64,000 nucleotides of DNA, taken from the NCBI RefSeq assembly GCF_004136015.1, contig NZ_CP024866.1, positions 1,174,807 to 1,238,806 on the forward strand, given 5' to 3'. The DNA is from Pseudomonas sp. ACM7 (GTDB lineage: Bacteria > Pseudomonadota > Gammaproteobacteria > Pseudomonadales > Pseudomonadaceae). How positions within the stretch are numbered: position 1 is the stretch's first letter; the number at the start of each line of letters is the position of its first letter. The position numbers and the translations under genes are program-made. Of this stretch, positions 23,100 to 38,005 are shown piece after piece. The notes under the pieces are model-generated. The model saw only the letters and a program-made list of their open reading frames with translations. It was not told where the DNA came from and searched no databases.

Positions 23100-24449
23100 A
23101 TGCGCGTGATGAAGTGGAGCATGATCGCACTGGCAGTTGCAGCAGCAGCCAGTACTCAGTTGGCTACGGCCGCACCTTTTGTAAGTGACCAGGCTGAAGC
23201 CAAGGGTTTTGTTGAAGACTCCAAGTTGAACTTGAATCTTCGCAACTACTACTTCAACCGTGACAACAAAAACACCAACCACGACCAAAAAGACTGGACC
23301 CAGGGCTTTTGGGCCAACTACAGCTCCGGTTACACCCAGGGTCTTGTAGGTGTTGGCGTTGATGCATTCGGTTACCTGGCCGTCAAACTGGATGGCGGCG
23401 ATGGCACTTCCGGTACGGGTAACATGAGCCGTAGCAACACCGTTAAGGCCAACGGTTATGCCCACGACGTCAACGACAGCCAGGGCAAATCCGGTGCAGC
23501 GGTTAAATTTCGCATCTCTAAAACCGAGCTGAAAGCCGGTGACATGCAGCCAAGCACTGCTCCAGTGTTCGCTGTTGGCGGTTCCCGTGTCCTTCCTCAA
23601 ACTGCCAGCGGTTTCCAACTGCAGAGCAGTGAAGTCAAAGACCTTGACCTCGAAGCCGGTCATTTCTACTCGGCGACCAGCCAGGACAAAAACGCTCGTA
23701 ACGGCGGCCTGTATGCAACCTACGCTGGTGTAGAAGCCAACTCCATCGACTATTTCGGTGGCAAATACGGCATCACCGACAACCTGAGCGCCTCGCTGTA
23801 CGGCGCCAAGCTGGAAGACATCTGGAACCAGTACTACGCCAACCTGAACTACACCATTCCAATGGGTGGCGATCAGTCGGTTAACCTGGACGGTAACATC
23901 TACCGCACCACTGATACCGGCAACGCAGAAGCTGGCGAAATCAGCAACACCGCCTACTCTCTGGCAGCTGCTTTCTCGTTCCTGAAAGCACACACCATCA
24001 CCTTCGCCTTCCAGAAGGTTAACGGTGACACTCCGTTCGACTACATCGGCGTGGGCAAGAACAACCGTGGCGGCGACTCGATTTTCCTCGCCAACTCCAT
24101 CCAGTACTCCGACTTTAACGGCTCAGGCGAGAAATCGGCTCAAGTCCGTTATGACCTGAAAATGGCTGAGTACGGCGTTCCTGGTCTGAGCTTCATGACC
24201 CGTTACGTGAAAGGCTGGAACATCGACGGTACCAACACTCCAGCAGGCAGCCCTTACGCTGGTCTATATGGCGAAGATGGCCGGCACCACGAAACCAACT
24301 TGGAAGCCAAGTACGTCGTACAAACTGGCCCGGCAAAAGATCTGTCCTTCCGTATTCGTCAAGCATGGCACACCGCTAACGCTGACGAAAAAGAAGGCGA
24401 CGTTAAAGAGTTCCGTCTGATCGTCGACTACCCGATTTCGGTTCTGTAA
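23100..24449 (+). CDS. OprD-family outer-membrane porin
   Basis: 449 residues with a signal peptide cleaved near ATAAPF (about residue 25), the early OprD signature FVEDSKLNLNLRNYYFNRD, then alternating beta-strand sequence consistent with an 18-strand barrel, and a terminal strand ending DYPISVL. OprD-type channels carry specific small substrates such as basic amino acids, dipeptides or carboxylates. Sequence features suggest the OprE/OprQ-like branch, but substrate cannot be told by eye. Monocistronic, with a long upstream region and a strong terminator. Confidence 0.93.
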   Translation: MRVMKWSMIALAVAAAASTQLATAAPFVSDQAEAKGFVEDSKLNLNLRNYYFNRDNKNTNHDQKDWTQGFWANYSSGYTQGLVGVGVDAFGYLAVKLDGGDGTSGTGNMSRSNTVKANGYAHDVNDSQGKSGAAVKFRISKTELKAGDMQPSTAPVFAVGGSRVLPQTASGFQLQSSEVKDLDLEAGHFYSATSQDKNARNGGLYATYAGVEANSIDYFGGKYGITDNLSASLYGAKLEDIWNQYYANLNYTIPMGGDQSVNLDGNIYRTTDTGNAEAGEISNTAYSLAAAFSFLKAHTITFAFQKVNGDTPFDYIGVGKNNRGGDSIFLANSIQYSDFNGSGEKSAQVRYDLKMAEYGVPGLSFMTRYVKGWNIDGTNTPAGSPYAGLYGEDGRHHETNLEAKYVVQTGPAKDLSFRIRQAWHTANADEKEGDVKEFRLIVDYPISVL

Positions 24450-24463
24450 TTGCCGAAAGTTAG

Positions 24464-27052
<2,589 letters not shown>

Positions 27053-27088
27053 GCAGCGGCTACGCTGGCCACTTGTTCCTTTTCAGCG

Positions 27089-29134
27089 ATGAACCTGATG
27101 CCATTGCGCCAGCGCCTTGAAAACCTTCCGGTCGGCCAGAAATTGCTGGCCGCCCTGCTGGTGCTGTTGACCACCGTCCTGCTGGTCGCCAACCTGACCT
27201 TTATCAGCGCCGCGTACTACATCTCCCAGGAAAGCATGGCACCTCAGGCCTTGCAGACCATCGGCCGCCTGGTGTCCAACCCCAGCCTGGTGTCCGAAGC
27301 CTTGCAGTCACCGCAAAGCGCCGAACGCCTGCTCAATGAGCTCAACAGCTATTCACCGTTGCGCGCGGCGGCCCTTTATGACGGCAAGGGCGAGCGTCTG
27401 GCGCAGTTGCAGCATGGCGACAATCTGAGCCTGCCAACGCGTTACCGGCACATTGAATCCTGGCAAGCCACCGAGTTTCGCAGCAATCAAATCATCACCC
27501 TGCCCCGCCCCGGCACCGCGCCCGGCCACCTGTTACTGGTCGCCAGCAGCGAACTGCCGATGGCTTTCTACACCGGCACTCTCACCGCCAGTCTCGGGAT
27601 TCTGATCTTCAGTGTGCTGTTGTGGCTGGTGATTGCCCGGCAGATCAAACGCCTGATTACCCGGCCGATCCATCAGCTCGAAGAGCTGTCCCGGCAAGTG
27701 ACCCGGGAAGAGAACTACGCCTTGCGCGCCTCCCGCGGTAACCATGACGAAATCGGCAGCCTCGCCGAAGCCTTCAACACCATGCTGTCGCGGATCGAGG
27801 CCCGTGAGCAGCAACTCAAGCGGGCCCGGGACGATTCCCAGGCCGCTTATGACCAGGCCCAGGGCCTGGCCGAAGAAACCCGTCATACCAATCGCAAACT
27901 GGAACTGGAAGTCCAGGTGCGCAGCAAGATCGAGAAGAAGCTCACCGGTTTCCAGAACTACCTCAACAGCATCATCGATTCCATGCCCTCGGCGCTAATC
28001 GCCCTTGATGAACAACTCTACGTGACGCAGTGGAATCAGGAGGCCAGCGCCCTGTCTGGCACACGCCTCGACGAAGCCCTGAATCAGCCGATTTTTCTCG
28101 CTTTCGAACCGCTCAAGCCGTTTCTGCCGCAACTCAAGCAAACCGTCGAGCAGCACACGGTGGCCAAGATTGAACGGGTGACGTGGTTCAAGGACGAAGA
28201 ACCCAAGCACTACGCCCTGACCTTTTACCCGCTGATGGGCGGTGCCGGGCGTGGTGTGGTGATCCGGATCGACGACATCACTCAGCGTCTGTCGCTGGAA
28301 GAAATGATGGTGCAGTCGGAAAAAATGCTCTCGGTCGGTGGCCTCGCCGCGGGCATGGCCCACGAGATCAACAACCCGTTAGGCGCGATCCTGCACAACG
28401 TGCAGAACATTCGCCGACGCCTTTCGCCTGATCTGCCGAAGAATCTCGAACAAGCCGAGCAAACCGGGATCGCGCTGGAAACGGTCAACAAATACCTGCA
28501 AGCGCGCGAAGTGCCGCAGTTGCTCGATGGCATTCAACAGGCTGGCGCCCGGGCGGCGAAGATTGTCACGCACATGCTCAGCTTCAGCCGCCGCAGTACC
28601 CGGCAAATGGCCCCGTGCGACCTGCCGGCGCTGATCGATCAGGCGGTGGAAATCGCCGGCAATGACTTCGACCTGGCGATCGGTTTCGACTTCAAGGGCC
28701 AGGCGATCATTCGCCAGTTCGATCCAGCGTTGGGCCCGGTGCCCGGCACGGCGAACGAACTGGAGCAAGTGCTGCTCAATTTGCTGAAAAACGCCGCGCA
28801 GGCTATTCACCAGCGCGAAGGCGACCGCGAGCCGGGACGGATCATTCTGCGCACCAAGCTGAATCCGCCGTGGGCGGAAATCCAGGTGGAGGACAACGGC
28901 ATCGGCATGAGCGAGAGTGTGCGCAAACGCACCTTCGAGCCGTTCTTCACCACCAAGGAAATCGGTCAGGGCACCGGCCTTGGCCTGTCGGTCTCGTATT
29001 TCATCATTACCAACAACCACAAGGGTCAGATGGAAGTGCAATCGACCCTGGGCCAAGGCACGTGTTTCACCTTGCGCCTGCCCTTGGCGGGCACCCCGCT
29101 CGTCTCTCAAGAACTCAATCAGCTATCGAGGTAA
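27089..29134 (+). CDS. Sensor histidine kinase (HAMP-PAS-HisKA-HATPase)
   Basis: 681 residues. Two membrane helices (about 17-43 and 165-188) enclose a 120-residue periplasmic sensor. A HAMP domain (190-240), a coiled coil, a PAS-like domain (about 285-410), a dimerisation domain with phospho-accepting His425 in GLAAGMAHEINNPLGAILHN, and an ATPase domain with N box (NLLKNAAQAI), G1 (EDNGIGM) and G2 (GQGTGLGLSVSYFI) follow. Position after panE matches P. aeruginosa PA4398, a kinase reported to affect swarming and biofilms. No response regulator gene is adjacent here. Confidence 0.93.
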   Translation: MNLMPLRQRLENLPVGQKLLAALLVLLTTVLLVANLTFISAAYYISQESMAPQALQTIGRLVSNPSLVSEALQSPQSAERLLNELNSYSPLRAAALYDGKGERLAQLQHGDNLSLPTRYRHIESWQATEFRSNQIITLPRPGTAPGHLLLVASSELPMAFYTGTLTASLGILIFSVLLWLVIARQIKRLITRPIHQLEELSRQVTREENYALRASRGNHDEIGSLAEAFNTMLSRIEAREQQLKRARDDSQAAYDQAQGLAEETRHTNRKLELEVQVRSKIEKKLTGFQNYLNSIIDSMPSALIALDEQLYVTQWNQEASALSGTRLDEALNQPIFLAFEPLKPFLPQLKQTVEQHTVAKIERVTWFKDEEPKHYALTFYPLMGGAGRGVVIRIDDITQRLSLEEMMVQSEKMLSVGGLAAGMAHEINNPLGAILHNVQNIRRRLSPDLPKNLEQAEQTGIALETVNKYLQAREVPQLLDGIQQAGARAAKIVTHMLSFSRRSTRQMAPCDLPALIDQAVEIAGNDFDLAIGFDFKGQAIIRQFDPALGPVPGTANELEQVLLNLLKNAAQAIHQREGDREPGRIILRTKLNPPWAEIQVEDNGIGMSESVRKRTFEPFFTTKEIGQGTGLGLSVSYFIITNNHKGQMEVQSTLGQGTCFTLRLPLAGTPLVSQELNQLSR

Positions 29135-29136
29135 CC

Positions 29137-29715
29137 ATGGGCTTTCGCTTGTCGAAGATTTACACCCGCACCGGCGACAAAGGCGAAACCGGGCTGGGCG
29201 ACGGTCGTCGCGTGCCCAAGGACCATCCGCGGATCGAAGCCATTGGCGAAGTCGATACGCTGAACAGCCAGGTGGGTGTGCTATTGGCTGGGTTGGCGGC
29301 GGAAAGTGGCGAGTATCCGGGCTTGAACGAAGTGATCGATGTTTTGGCGCCTTGCCAGCACCGGTTGTTCGACTTGGGTGGTGAACTGGCGATGCCGGTG
29401 TATCAGGCACTGAACACGGCAGAAGTCGAACGTTTGGAAGCCGCGATCGATGTGTGGAATGAAGAACTGGGGCCGCTGGAGAATTTCATTCTGCCGGGTG
29501 GTTCGGCGTTGATTGCTCAGGCTCATGTGTGCAGAAGCCTGGCGCGCAGTGCCGAGCGGCGGTGTCAGCATTTGAATGCTGTCGAACCGTTGGCTGGGGT
29601 TGGGTTGGCGTATATCAATCGGTTGTCGGATTTGTTGTTTGTGGCGGCGCGGTTGATTACCAAGCGGCAGGGGATTACCGAAATATTGTGGCAACCGGCG
29701 GCAAAACCCGAATAA
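29137..29715 (+). CDS. PduO-type ATP:cob(I)alamin adenosyltransferase
   Basis: 192 residues with the N-terminal ATP-binding signature KIYTRTGDKGETGLGDGRRV and the C-terminal signature AYINRLSDLLFVAARL of PduO-type corrinoid adenosyltransferases, which make adenosylcobalamin. The start ATG at 29137 follows the kinase stop by two bases, so the genes are translationally linked. The biological reason for pairing with a sensor kinase is not evident. Confidence 0.95.
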   Translation: MGFRLSKIYTRTGDKGETGLGDGRRVPKDHPRIEAIGEVDTLNSQVGVLLAGLAAESGEYPGLNEVIDVLAPCQHRLFDLGGELAMPVYQALNTAEVERLEAAIDVWNEELGPLENFILPGGSALIAQAHVCRSLARSAERRCQHLNAVEPLAGVGLAYINRLSDLLFVAARLITKRQGITEILWQPAAKPE

Positions 29716-29735
29716 ATTATCGTCTGCCAGGCCCT

Positions 29736-29829
29736 CATCGCGAGCAAGCTCGCTCCCACAGGGATCAATGTCGTACACAAATCTGTGTCCGCCACGAACC
29801 ACTGTGGGAGCGGGCTTGCTCGCGAAGGG
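29736..29829. repeat. REP-like palindrome pair, family A
   Basis: Inverted family A cores at 29738-29760 (GAGCAAGCTCGCTCCCAC variant) and 29803-29828, between the convergent adenosyltransferase and Nudix-ThiE genes. Confidence 0.9.
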
Positions 29830-29837
29830 GCCGGTGG

Positions 29838-30788
29838 CTAAACCAAAGAATCAGGCCAAAATGCCCGAATCCCCGCCGCACCCTGCGCGCCCGCCTCCCA
29901 GGCTTTCTGAAGATCCGCCGGGCCAACACCACCGAGCAAGAACACCGGCTTGCTGAAACCTTCGATCAACGCGCAAGCCTGTTCCCAGCCCAGCGGCTGA
30001 GCCCCCGGATGAGTCAGGGTCGGTTGCACCGGTGACAGGGTCACAAAATCCACCCCCATCTGCTCGGCCAACGCCAGCTCTTCAGCGTTATGGCAGGACG
30101 CCGCCAGCCAGCGCGACGCCGGTAACGGGCGGCCAGCCGCTGAGTATTTGCGCAGCTGCGCGGAGGTGATGTGCCAACCGGCGGACGGGAAATCTCCCAG
30201 CCATTCGAACGGCCCCTTGATCATCAACTGCGCCTTGCCCGCACACAGCCCCGCCGCGTCCACCGCCAGATCGCGGTACTTCGGATCGTAGCCGTTGGGT
30301 GCCCGCAACTGGATCAGCTTGATGCCGCCGGCAATGGCTTTCTGAATACCGCGCAGCAAGGCCGGGGTTTCCAGATCTTCCGGGGTAATCAAATACTGCG
30401 CGGGTAACCGTGCAGCCGCGACAATCGGCTGGTTGGCCGCCGGGAACTCGTAGTTCAGCAGATCGCGGGGCGCGACCCATTCCAACGGCTGGCCTTCGGC
30501 GCCGTGCGGTTCGCCGGTAAAGGCCGACACTTCCCAAACGTCCAGCAACACTTGCTTGTCCGGGTAATCGTGCCGGACCTTGATCAGCGGGCGAGCCGCG
30601 TTGACCACAATGCCCAACTCTTCATGGAGTTCGCGAGCCAGGGCGGTTTCGACGGATTCGTCGGCCTCGACCTTGCCACCGGGGAATTCCCACAGGCCAC
30701 CCTGATGCTGAGTGTCGGCACGGCGGGCAATGAGGATCTTGCCACTGCCATCGCGGATGACAGCGGCGGCTACGTGTACTCGCTTCAC
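29838..30788 (-). CDS. mutT: Nudix hydrolase (MutT type) fused to a ThiE/TenI-like domain
   Basis: 316 residues. Residues 1-130 form a MutT Nudix domain with a complete Nudix box (GGKVEADESVETALARELHE plus ELGI), expected to hydrolyse 8-oxo-dGTP. Residues about 140-316 resemble thiamine phosphate synthase (LIQLRAP, LAASCHNAEEL, LGGVGPADL), but key substrate motifs look altered: the usual GVHLGQ-D is GWHITSAQL and the IND-R motif is MIKGP. The GTG start at 30788 has AGGAGG seven bases upstream and overlaps the GST stop as GTGA, so translation is coupled. Confidence 0.92.
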   Translation of the reverse strand: MKRVHVAAAVIRDGSGKILIARRADTQHQGGLWEFPGGKVEADESVETALARELHEELGIVVNAARPLIKVRHDYPDKQVLLDVWEVSAFTGEPHGAEGQPLEWVAPRDLLNYEFPAANQPIVAAARLPAQYLITPEDLETPALLRGIQKAIAGGIKLIQLRAPNGYDPKYRDLAVDAAGLCAGKAQLMIKGPFEWLGDFPSAGWHITSAQLRKYSAAGRPLPASRWLAASCHNAEELALAEQMGVDFVTLSPVQPTLTHPGAQPLGWEQACALIEGFSKPVFLLGGVGPADLQKAWEAGAQGAAGIRAFWPDSLV

Positions 30789-31417
30789 TGCCCGACCTCC
30801 TCCAGACCCGCCTTCTGCCACGCCTTGAAGGCGGGCCATTGGTAGATGGTTTCGACGTAGGCCGCGTCCGCTGCGGGCAGCCTCACCTGATAGGTGCGCA
30901 GGCGCACGGCGATCGGTGCGAAGAAGGCATCCGCCAGGGTCGCGCCGCCGAACAGGAATGGACCGGTTTCGGTGGCGGCGGCGCGGCACTCGGCCCACAA
31001 CGCCAACATACGTTCAATGTCGGCCTGGACGTCAGCCGGTGTCGGCGACAGCGCAGCGTCGTGGCTCAGGTCGAATGGCATGTTGCCGCGCATGGCGAAG
31101 AAACCGCTGTGCATCTGCGCGCACGCCGAACGCGCTTGGGCGCGGGCGGCGGTGTCTTTGGGCCAGAGGCCGGCGTCGGGGAACTGCTCTGCCAGATACT
31201 CGGCAATCGCCAGGGAATCGGCGATGGTGCCGTGTTCGGTTTTCAACAGCGGGACTTTCCCGGTCGGCGAGTGCTTGAGCAGACGCTCACGCGTATCCGG
31301 CTGGTTCAACTTGATCAGTTCTTCGGTGTAAGGGGCGCCAGCCAGGTCGAGGGCCAACGCGCCGCGCAGGGACCAGGAGGAAATCAGTTTGTCGCCGATG
31401 ATCAGGTGAAGGCTCAT
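30785..31417 (-). CDS. Glutathione S-transferase family protein
   Basis: 210 residues with an N-terminal thioredoxin fold (LHLIIGDKLISSWSLRGALA, where the SSWS segment is at the glutathione-activating position) and a helical C-terminal domain. TEHGTIADSLAIAEYLAEQF is the typical glutathione-binding stretch. Substrate unknown. The start was set at ATG 31417; the frame continues upstream into REP sequence. Order argJ-GST-mutT is as in P. aeruginosa. Confidence 0.9.
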   Translation of the reverse strand: MSLHLIIGDKLISSWSLRGALALDLAGAPYTEELIKLNQPDTRERLLKHSPTGKVPLLKTEHGTIADSLAIAEYLAEQFPDAGLWPKDTAARAQARSACAQMHSGFFAMRGNMPFDLSHDAALSPTPADVQADIERMLALWAECRAAATETGPFLFGGATLADAFFAPIAVRLRTYQVRLPAADAAYVETIYQWPAFKAWQKAGLEEVGQ

Positions 31418-31473
31418 GTTCGGGACCTTTTGATGGAGGAAACAGGCCAGTCTATTTAGTGACTGAGAGACCG

Positions 31474-31552
31474 CTTTCGCGAGCAAGCCCGCTCCCACAT
31501 TAGATTTGTGTACACCTCAAACCAATGTGGGAGCGGGCTTGCTCGCGAAGGG
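31474..31552. repeat. REP-like palindrome pair, family A
   Basis: Near-perfect inverted copies of the GTGGGAGCGGGCTTGCTCGC core in the gap between the GST gene and argJ, 27 bases apart. Confidence 0.92.
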
Positions 31553-31574
31553 AGCGACTCGGTCCTGACTTTGG

Positions 31575-32792
31575 TTACGTGCGGTATTCGGCGTTGATTT
31601 TCACGTATTCGTGGGACAGGTCGGTGGTCCAGATGGTTTCGCTGCAATCACCGCGACCCAGCTCGATACGGATCGTGATTTCTTCCTGCTGCATCACGGC
31701 CGCGCCCTGGGCTTCGGTGTAGGTCGATGCACGAGCGCCACGGCTGGCGATACAGACATCACCGAGGAACACGTCGATCTTGCTCACGTCCAGGTTCGGT
31801 ACGCCGGCACGGCCGACGGCGGCCAGAATGCGGCCCCAGTTCGGATCGGAGGCGAACAGTGCGGTCTTGATCAGCGGCGAGTGAGCCACGGTGTAACCGA
31901 CGTCCAGGCATTCCTGGTGATTGCCGCCGCCGTTGACTTCAACGGTCACAAACTTGGTCGCGCCTTCGCCGTCACGAACGATGGCCTGGGCCACGTCCAT
32001 GCACACTTCGAACACGGCCTGTTTCAGCTTGGCGAACAACTCGCCTTCGGCGCGGGTGATTTCCGGCAGTGCAGCCTGACCGGTGGCGATCAGCATGCAG
32101 CAGTCGTTGGTCGAGGTGTCGCCGTCGATGGTGATGCGGTTGAACGATTTGTTGGCACCGTCCAGCAGCAGGTTTTGCAGCACGTCGCGGGAGACTTTGG
32201 CGTCGGTGGCGATGTAGCCGAGCATGGTCGCCATGTTCGGGCGGATCATGCCCGCGCCTTTGCTGATACCGGTGACTGTGATGGTCACGCCGTCATGCTG
32301 GAACTGGCGGCTGGCACCTTTTGGCAGGGTGTCGGTGGTCATGATGCCGGTGGCGGCAGCTTCCCAGTTGTTGACCGACAGGTCGTCAAGGGCGGCTTGC
32401 AGTGCCCCTTCGATTTTCTCGACCGGCAGCGGCTCGCCGATCACACCGGTGGAGTACGGCAGCACCAGGCTGGCGTCGACGCCGGTCAGCTCAGCCAGTT
32501 TGGCGCACGTGCGCTCGGCGGCGGCAAGGCCTGGTTCGCCAGTGCCGGCGTTGGCATTGCCGGTATTGGTCAACAGGTAACGCACCGGACCTTGCACACG
32601 CTGCTTGGCCAGGATCACGGGAGCCGCGCAAAAAGCGTTCAGGGTGAACACGCCAGCGACCGTGGAACCTTCGGCACAGCGCATGACCACAACATCCTTG
32701 CGCCCCGGGCGCTTGATGCCAGCCGAGGCGATACCGAGTTCAAAACCGGCAACCGGGTGCAACGTTGGCAAAGGACCAAGACCAACAGCCAT
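31575..32792 (-). CDS. argJ: Bifunctional ornithine acetyltransferase / N-acetylglutamate synthase
   Basis: 405-residue ArgJ, which recycles the acetyl group from N-acetylornithine to glutamate in cyclic arginine biosynthesis. The self-cleavage/nucleophile motif [13 protein letters not shown] is near residue 190; cleavage before the Thr produces the alpha and beta chains. The substrate motifs [12 protein letters not shown] and DGEGATKFV are present. It stands between GST/mutT and secA. Confidence 0.97.
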   Translation of the reverse strand: MAVGLGPLPTLHPVAGFELGIASAGIKRPGRKDVVVMRCAEGSTVAGVFTLNAFCAAPVILAKQRVQGPVRYLLTNTGNANAGTGEPGLAAAERTCAKLAELTGVDASLVLPYSTGVIGEPLPVEKIEGALQAALDDLSVNNWEAAATGIMTTDTLPKGASRQFQHDGVTITVTGISKGAGMIRPNMATMLGYIATDAKVSRDVLQNLLLDGANKSFNRITIDGDTSTNDCCMLIATGQAALPEITRAEGELFAKLKQAVFEVCMDVAQAIVRDGEGATKFVTVEVNGGGNHQECLDVGYTVAHSPLIKTALFASDPNWGRILAAVGRAGVPNLDVSKIDVFLGDVCIASRGARASTYTEAQGAAVMQQEEITIRIELGRGDCSETIWTTDLSHEYVKINAEYRT

Positions 32793-32854
32793 GAATGCGC
32801 TCCTTAATAAATGATGTCAGCACCGCTTTCAGGAAGAACGGTGGTTTAAATGGC

Positions 32855-32887
32855 AAAACGCCGCGACGGCATAAGCCGGTCGCGGCG
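32855..32887 (-). terminator. Probable terminator of secA
   Basis: CGCCGCGAC-GGC/GCC-GTCGCGGCG stem (one bulge, ATAA loop) followed on the minus strand by TTTTG, 27 bases beyond the secA stop. GC-rich stem but short T-tract. Confidence 0.7.
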
Positions 32888-32914
32888 CGGGTATTTCAGC
32901 GTATGAAACGGGTT

Positions 32915-35650
<2,736 letters not shown>

Positions 35651-35957
35651 ATCGGCAGGATCTTCCACACTAAAGGGATGGAGGGCGGCCCCGTGAGTCG
35701 CCCGAGCAGCCCTCATGGCCGCATGCGAACGAGCATTCTACCCGGAAACGATGGTGAGGAAAGTGGCGTTATTCCACGATACTGGCACAGCGCTTTGACG
35801 GGGCTCACTTAAAATAAGGGCTTTTTGCTCAACTTCAAGCCATTCAGGGCAGAAGTTACTTGTTGATTTAATGGGTAAAGCGCTCGCAAAGCAATGGCTC
35901 GGGTGCATCCGGTGCTTTCTGCTACCATGGCGGCTCTGTTACTTCAGGTGTCTGATC
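35651..35957. promoter_or_regulatory. 307-base divergent region between secA and the DUF721 gene
   Basis: Gene-free region that must contain the two divergent promoters. No repeat or clear hairpin is seen. The DUF721 reading frame stays open back to 35871 but without a ribosome binding site. Confidence 0.4.
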
Positions 35958-36413
35958 ATGGCATTTCGCCCTCTTACGGCCAGAGCACCCGCCGTCCTGC
36001 TTCGCGAAGCCAAACCGCTGAAAGCCATCTTCGGCCACGCTCAACGCCTGGGTCATTTACAACGTCTGCTGGAAAGCCAATTGCAGCCCGCCGCCCGCGA
36101 GCATTGCCATGTGGCGTCGTGGCGCGAAGGCAGTTTGTTGCTGATAGTGACCGACGGTCATTGGGCAACCCGCCTGCGTTATCAGCAAAAGCGTCTGCAA
36201 CGGCAACTACAGATGTTCGACGAATTCGCCAGCCTGACGCGGATTCTGTTCAAGGTTCAGCCGCCCACGGTTCAGCAAGGGGCGGCTGGCCATACCATCA
36301 GCTTGTCGACCGATGCCGGCGCGACCATTCAGGCCACAGCCGACGGGATCAGCGATCCGAATCTGCGGGCAGCGCTGGAACGCCTTGCGGCGCACGCTAA
36401 ACCCAAGGATTAA
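35958..36413 (+). CDS. DUF721 protein, DciA-like
   Basis: 151 residues of the DUF721 family (RPLTARAPAVLLREAKPLKA, then a KH-like beta/alpha core and a C-terminal helical tail). DciA is the replicative helicase operator in bacteria lacking phage-derived DnaC/DnaI, and in Pseudomonas a DUF721 protein next to secA has been assigned that role. The ATG at 35958 was preferred over an in-frame start 29 codons upstream because it yields the family N-terminus. Divergent from secA. Confidence 0.85.
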   Translation: MAFRPLTARAPAVLLREAKPLKAIFGHAQRLGHLQRLLESQLQPAAREHCHVASWREGSLLLIVTDGHWATRLRYQQKRLQRQLQMFDEFASLTRILFKVQPPTVQQGAAGHTISLSTDAGATIQATADGISDPNLRAALERLAAHAKPKD

Positions 36414-36423
36414 AAGCAAGATC

Positions 36424-36501
36424 AAAAGATCGCAGCCTTCGGCAGCTCCTACATTGGGATGGTGTACACCCTGTAGGAGCTGCCGAAGGCTGCGATCTTT
36501 T
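36424..36501. repeat. REP-like palindrome pair, family B
   Basis: AGATCGCAGCCTTCGGCAGC and its exact reverse complement form 30-base arms around an 18-base centre between the convergent DUF721 and HerA-like genes; the stop codon region of the HerA-like gene lies just outside. Confidence 0.92.
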
Positions 36502-36505
36502 GCTT

Positions 36506-38005
36506 TTAGCGGCGTTTGCTGCCGCCGAGCAACGACCCCATCAAGCCGCGTACCAACTGTCGGCCCAATTGATTAGCCGCCTGGCGCATCGCCGATTTCA
36601 GTGCCTGCCCCGCCGCGGTGCCGAGGAATTCCCCGGCCTTGTCGGTGAAGCTTGGCTCTTCGGCTGCCGGTTTGCCCGGAACAGCGTCAGGCTCTGGCGC
36701 CAACCCTTTGCGCCCCATCAACACTTCATAAGCCGATTCACGATCAACGGGTTTGTCATACCGCCCCTTGAACGTCGACCCTGCGATCAGCACTGTGCGT
36801 TCAGTCTCGCTCAACGGCCCGATCCGCGATTGCGGCGGTGCCACCAAAACCCGCTGAACCATCTCCGGGGTGCCCTTGTCCTGCAACGTACCGACCAGCG
36901 CCTCGCCAATCCCAAGCTCGGTCAGCACCGACAAGGCATCGAACGCCGGGTTCGGCCGGAAGCCTTCGGCCACCGCTCGCAAGGATTTCTGCTCCTTGGC
37001 GGTGAACGCGCGCAAGCCATGCTGAATGCGCAAACCGAGCTGAGCCAGCACGTCATCCGGCAAGTCGCCCGGCGATTGGGTGACGAAATACACGCCAACG
37101 CCTTTCGAGCGAATCAACCGCACCACTTGCTCAAGACGATCCTGCAAAGCCTTGGGCGTACCGGCGAACAATAAATGCGCTTCGTCGAAAAACAACGCCA
37201 GCAGCGGTTTGTCCGAATCGCCGCGCTCTGGCAGTTGCTCGAACAGTTCGGCCAGCAGCCACAACAGGAACGTTGCATAGACCTTCGGCGCTTCGTGCAC
37301 CAGACGGCTGGCATCAAGCAAGTGAATGCGCCCGCGGCCCTCGGCGGTCGGCCGCAGAATGTCTTCGAGTTGCAGCGCCGGCTCACCGAACAGCGCTTCG
37401 GCGCCCTGTTGTTCCAGGGTCGCCAGACGCCGCAACAGCGCCTGACTGGAACCGGTGGTCAGCAGCGCGGCGTCGTCACCGAGCAATTCGGGGTTGTCAC
37501 GCAAATGATTGAGCAGTGCCTTCAGATCCTTGAGGTCCAGCAGCAACAGCCCTTCACGGTCCGCCACCTTGAACGCGGCGTACAGCGCCGACTGCTGACT
37601 GTCGGTCAGCTCCAGCAGGCTGCCAATCAATAACGGCCCCATTTCACTCAAGGTTGTGCGCAACGGATGACCGGACTGACCGTGAATGTCCCACAGGGTC
37701 ACCGGATACGCTTGAGGCGTGTGGTTCAGCCAGGGCATCCCGGCGATCCGCTCGGCGATTTTGCCTTGAGGGTTGCCGGCTGCGCCCAGCCCACACAGGT
37801 CACCCTTGATATCGGCGGCGAACACCGCCACGCCGGCATCGCTGAATGCTTCGGCCATCCGTTGCAAGGTGACGGTTTTGCCCGTCCCGGTAGCGCCCGC
37901 GACCAAACCATGACGGTTCGCCAGACGCATGGCCTGGGCAATGGGCTGCCCGGCGAGATCGGCACCGATAACGAGTTGTAATGAGTCAGGCATTTTGTCA
38001 CCCAT
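36506..38005 (-). CDS. HerA/DUF853-type ATPase
   Basis: 499 residues of the DUF853 (HerA-like helicase, C-terminal) family. Walker A is GATGTGKTVTLQ near residue 37 and Walker B LLALFFDEAHLLF; ADIKGDLCGLG and VTQSPGDLPDDVL are family motifs. These proteins are hexameric-ATPase relatives of FtsK/HerA with unknown biological task. Start: ATG 38005 is given; the ATG four codons in (37993) is an alternative. The C-terminus is basic and glycine-rich. Confidence 0.88.
   Translation of the reverse strand: MGDKMPDSLQLVIGADLAGQPIAQAMRLANRHGLVAGATGTGKTVTLQRMAEAFSDAGVAVFAADIKGDLCGLGAAGNPQGKIAERIAGMPWLNHTPQAYPVTLWDIHGQSGHPLRTTLSEMGPLLIGSLLELTDSQQSALYAAFKVADREGLLLLDLKDLKALLNHLRDNPELLGDDAALLTTGSSQALLRRLATLEQQGAEALFGEPALQLEDILRPTAEGRGRIHLLDASRLVHEAPKVYATFLLWLLAELFEQLPERGDSDKPLLALFFDEAHLLFAGTPKALQDRLEQVVRLIRSKGVGVYFVTQSPGDLPDDVLAQLGLRIQHGLRAFTAKEQKSLRAVAEGFRPNPAFDALSVLTELGIGEALVGTLQDKGTPEMVQRVLVAPPQSRIGPLSETERTVLIAGSTFKGRYDKPVDRESAYEVLMGRKGLAPEPDAVPGKPAAEEPSFTDKAGEFLGTAAGQALKSAMRQAANQLGRQLVRGLMGSLLGGSKRR

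Noticed and set aside
35651..35957. SecM-like arrest peptide upstream of secA
   Set aside because: The gene upstream is divergent (DUF721), and no frame with a signal sequence and arrest motif precedes secA.
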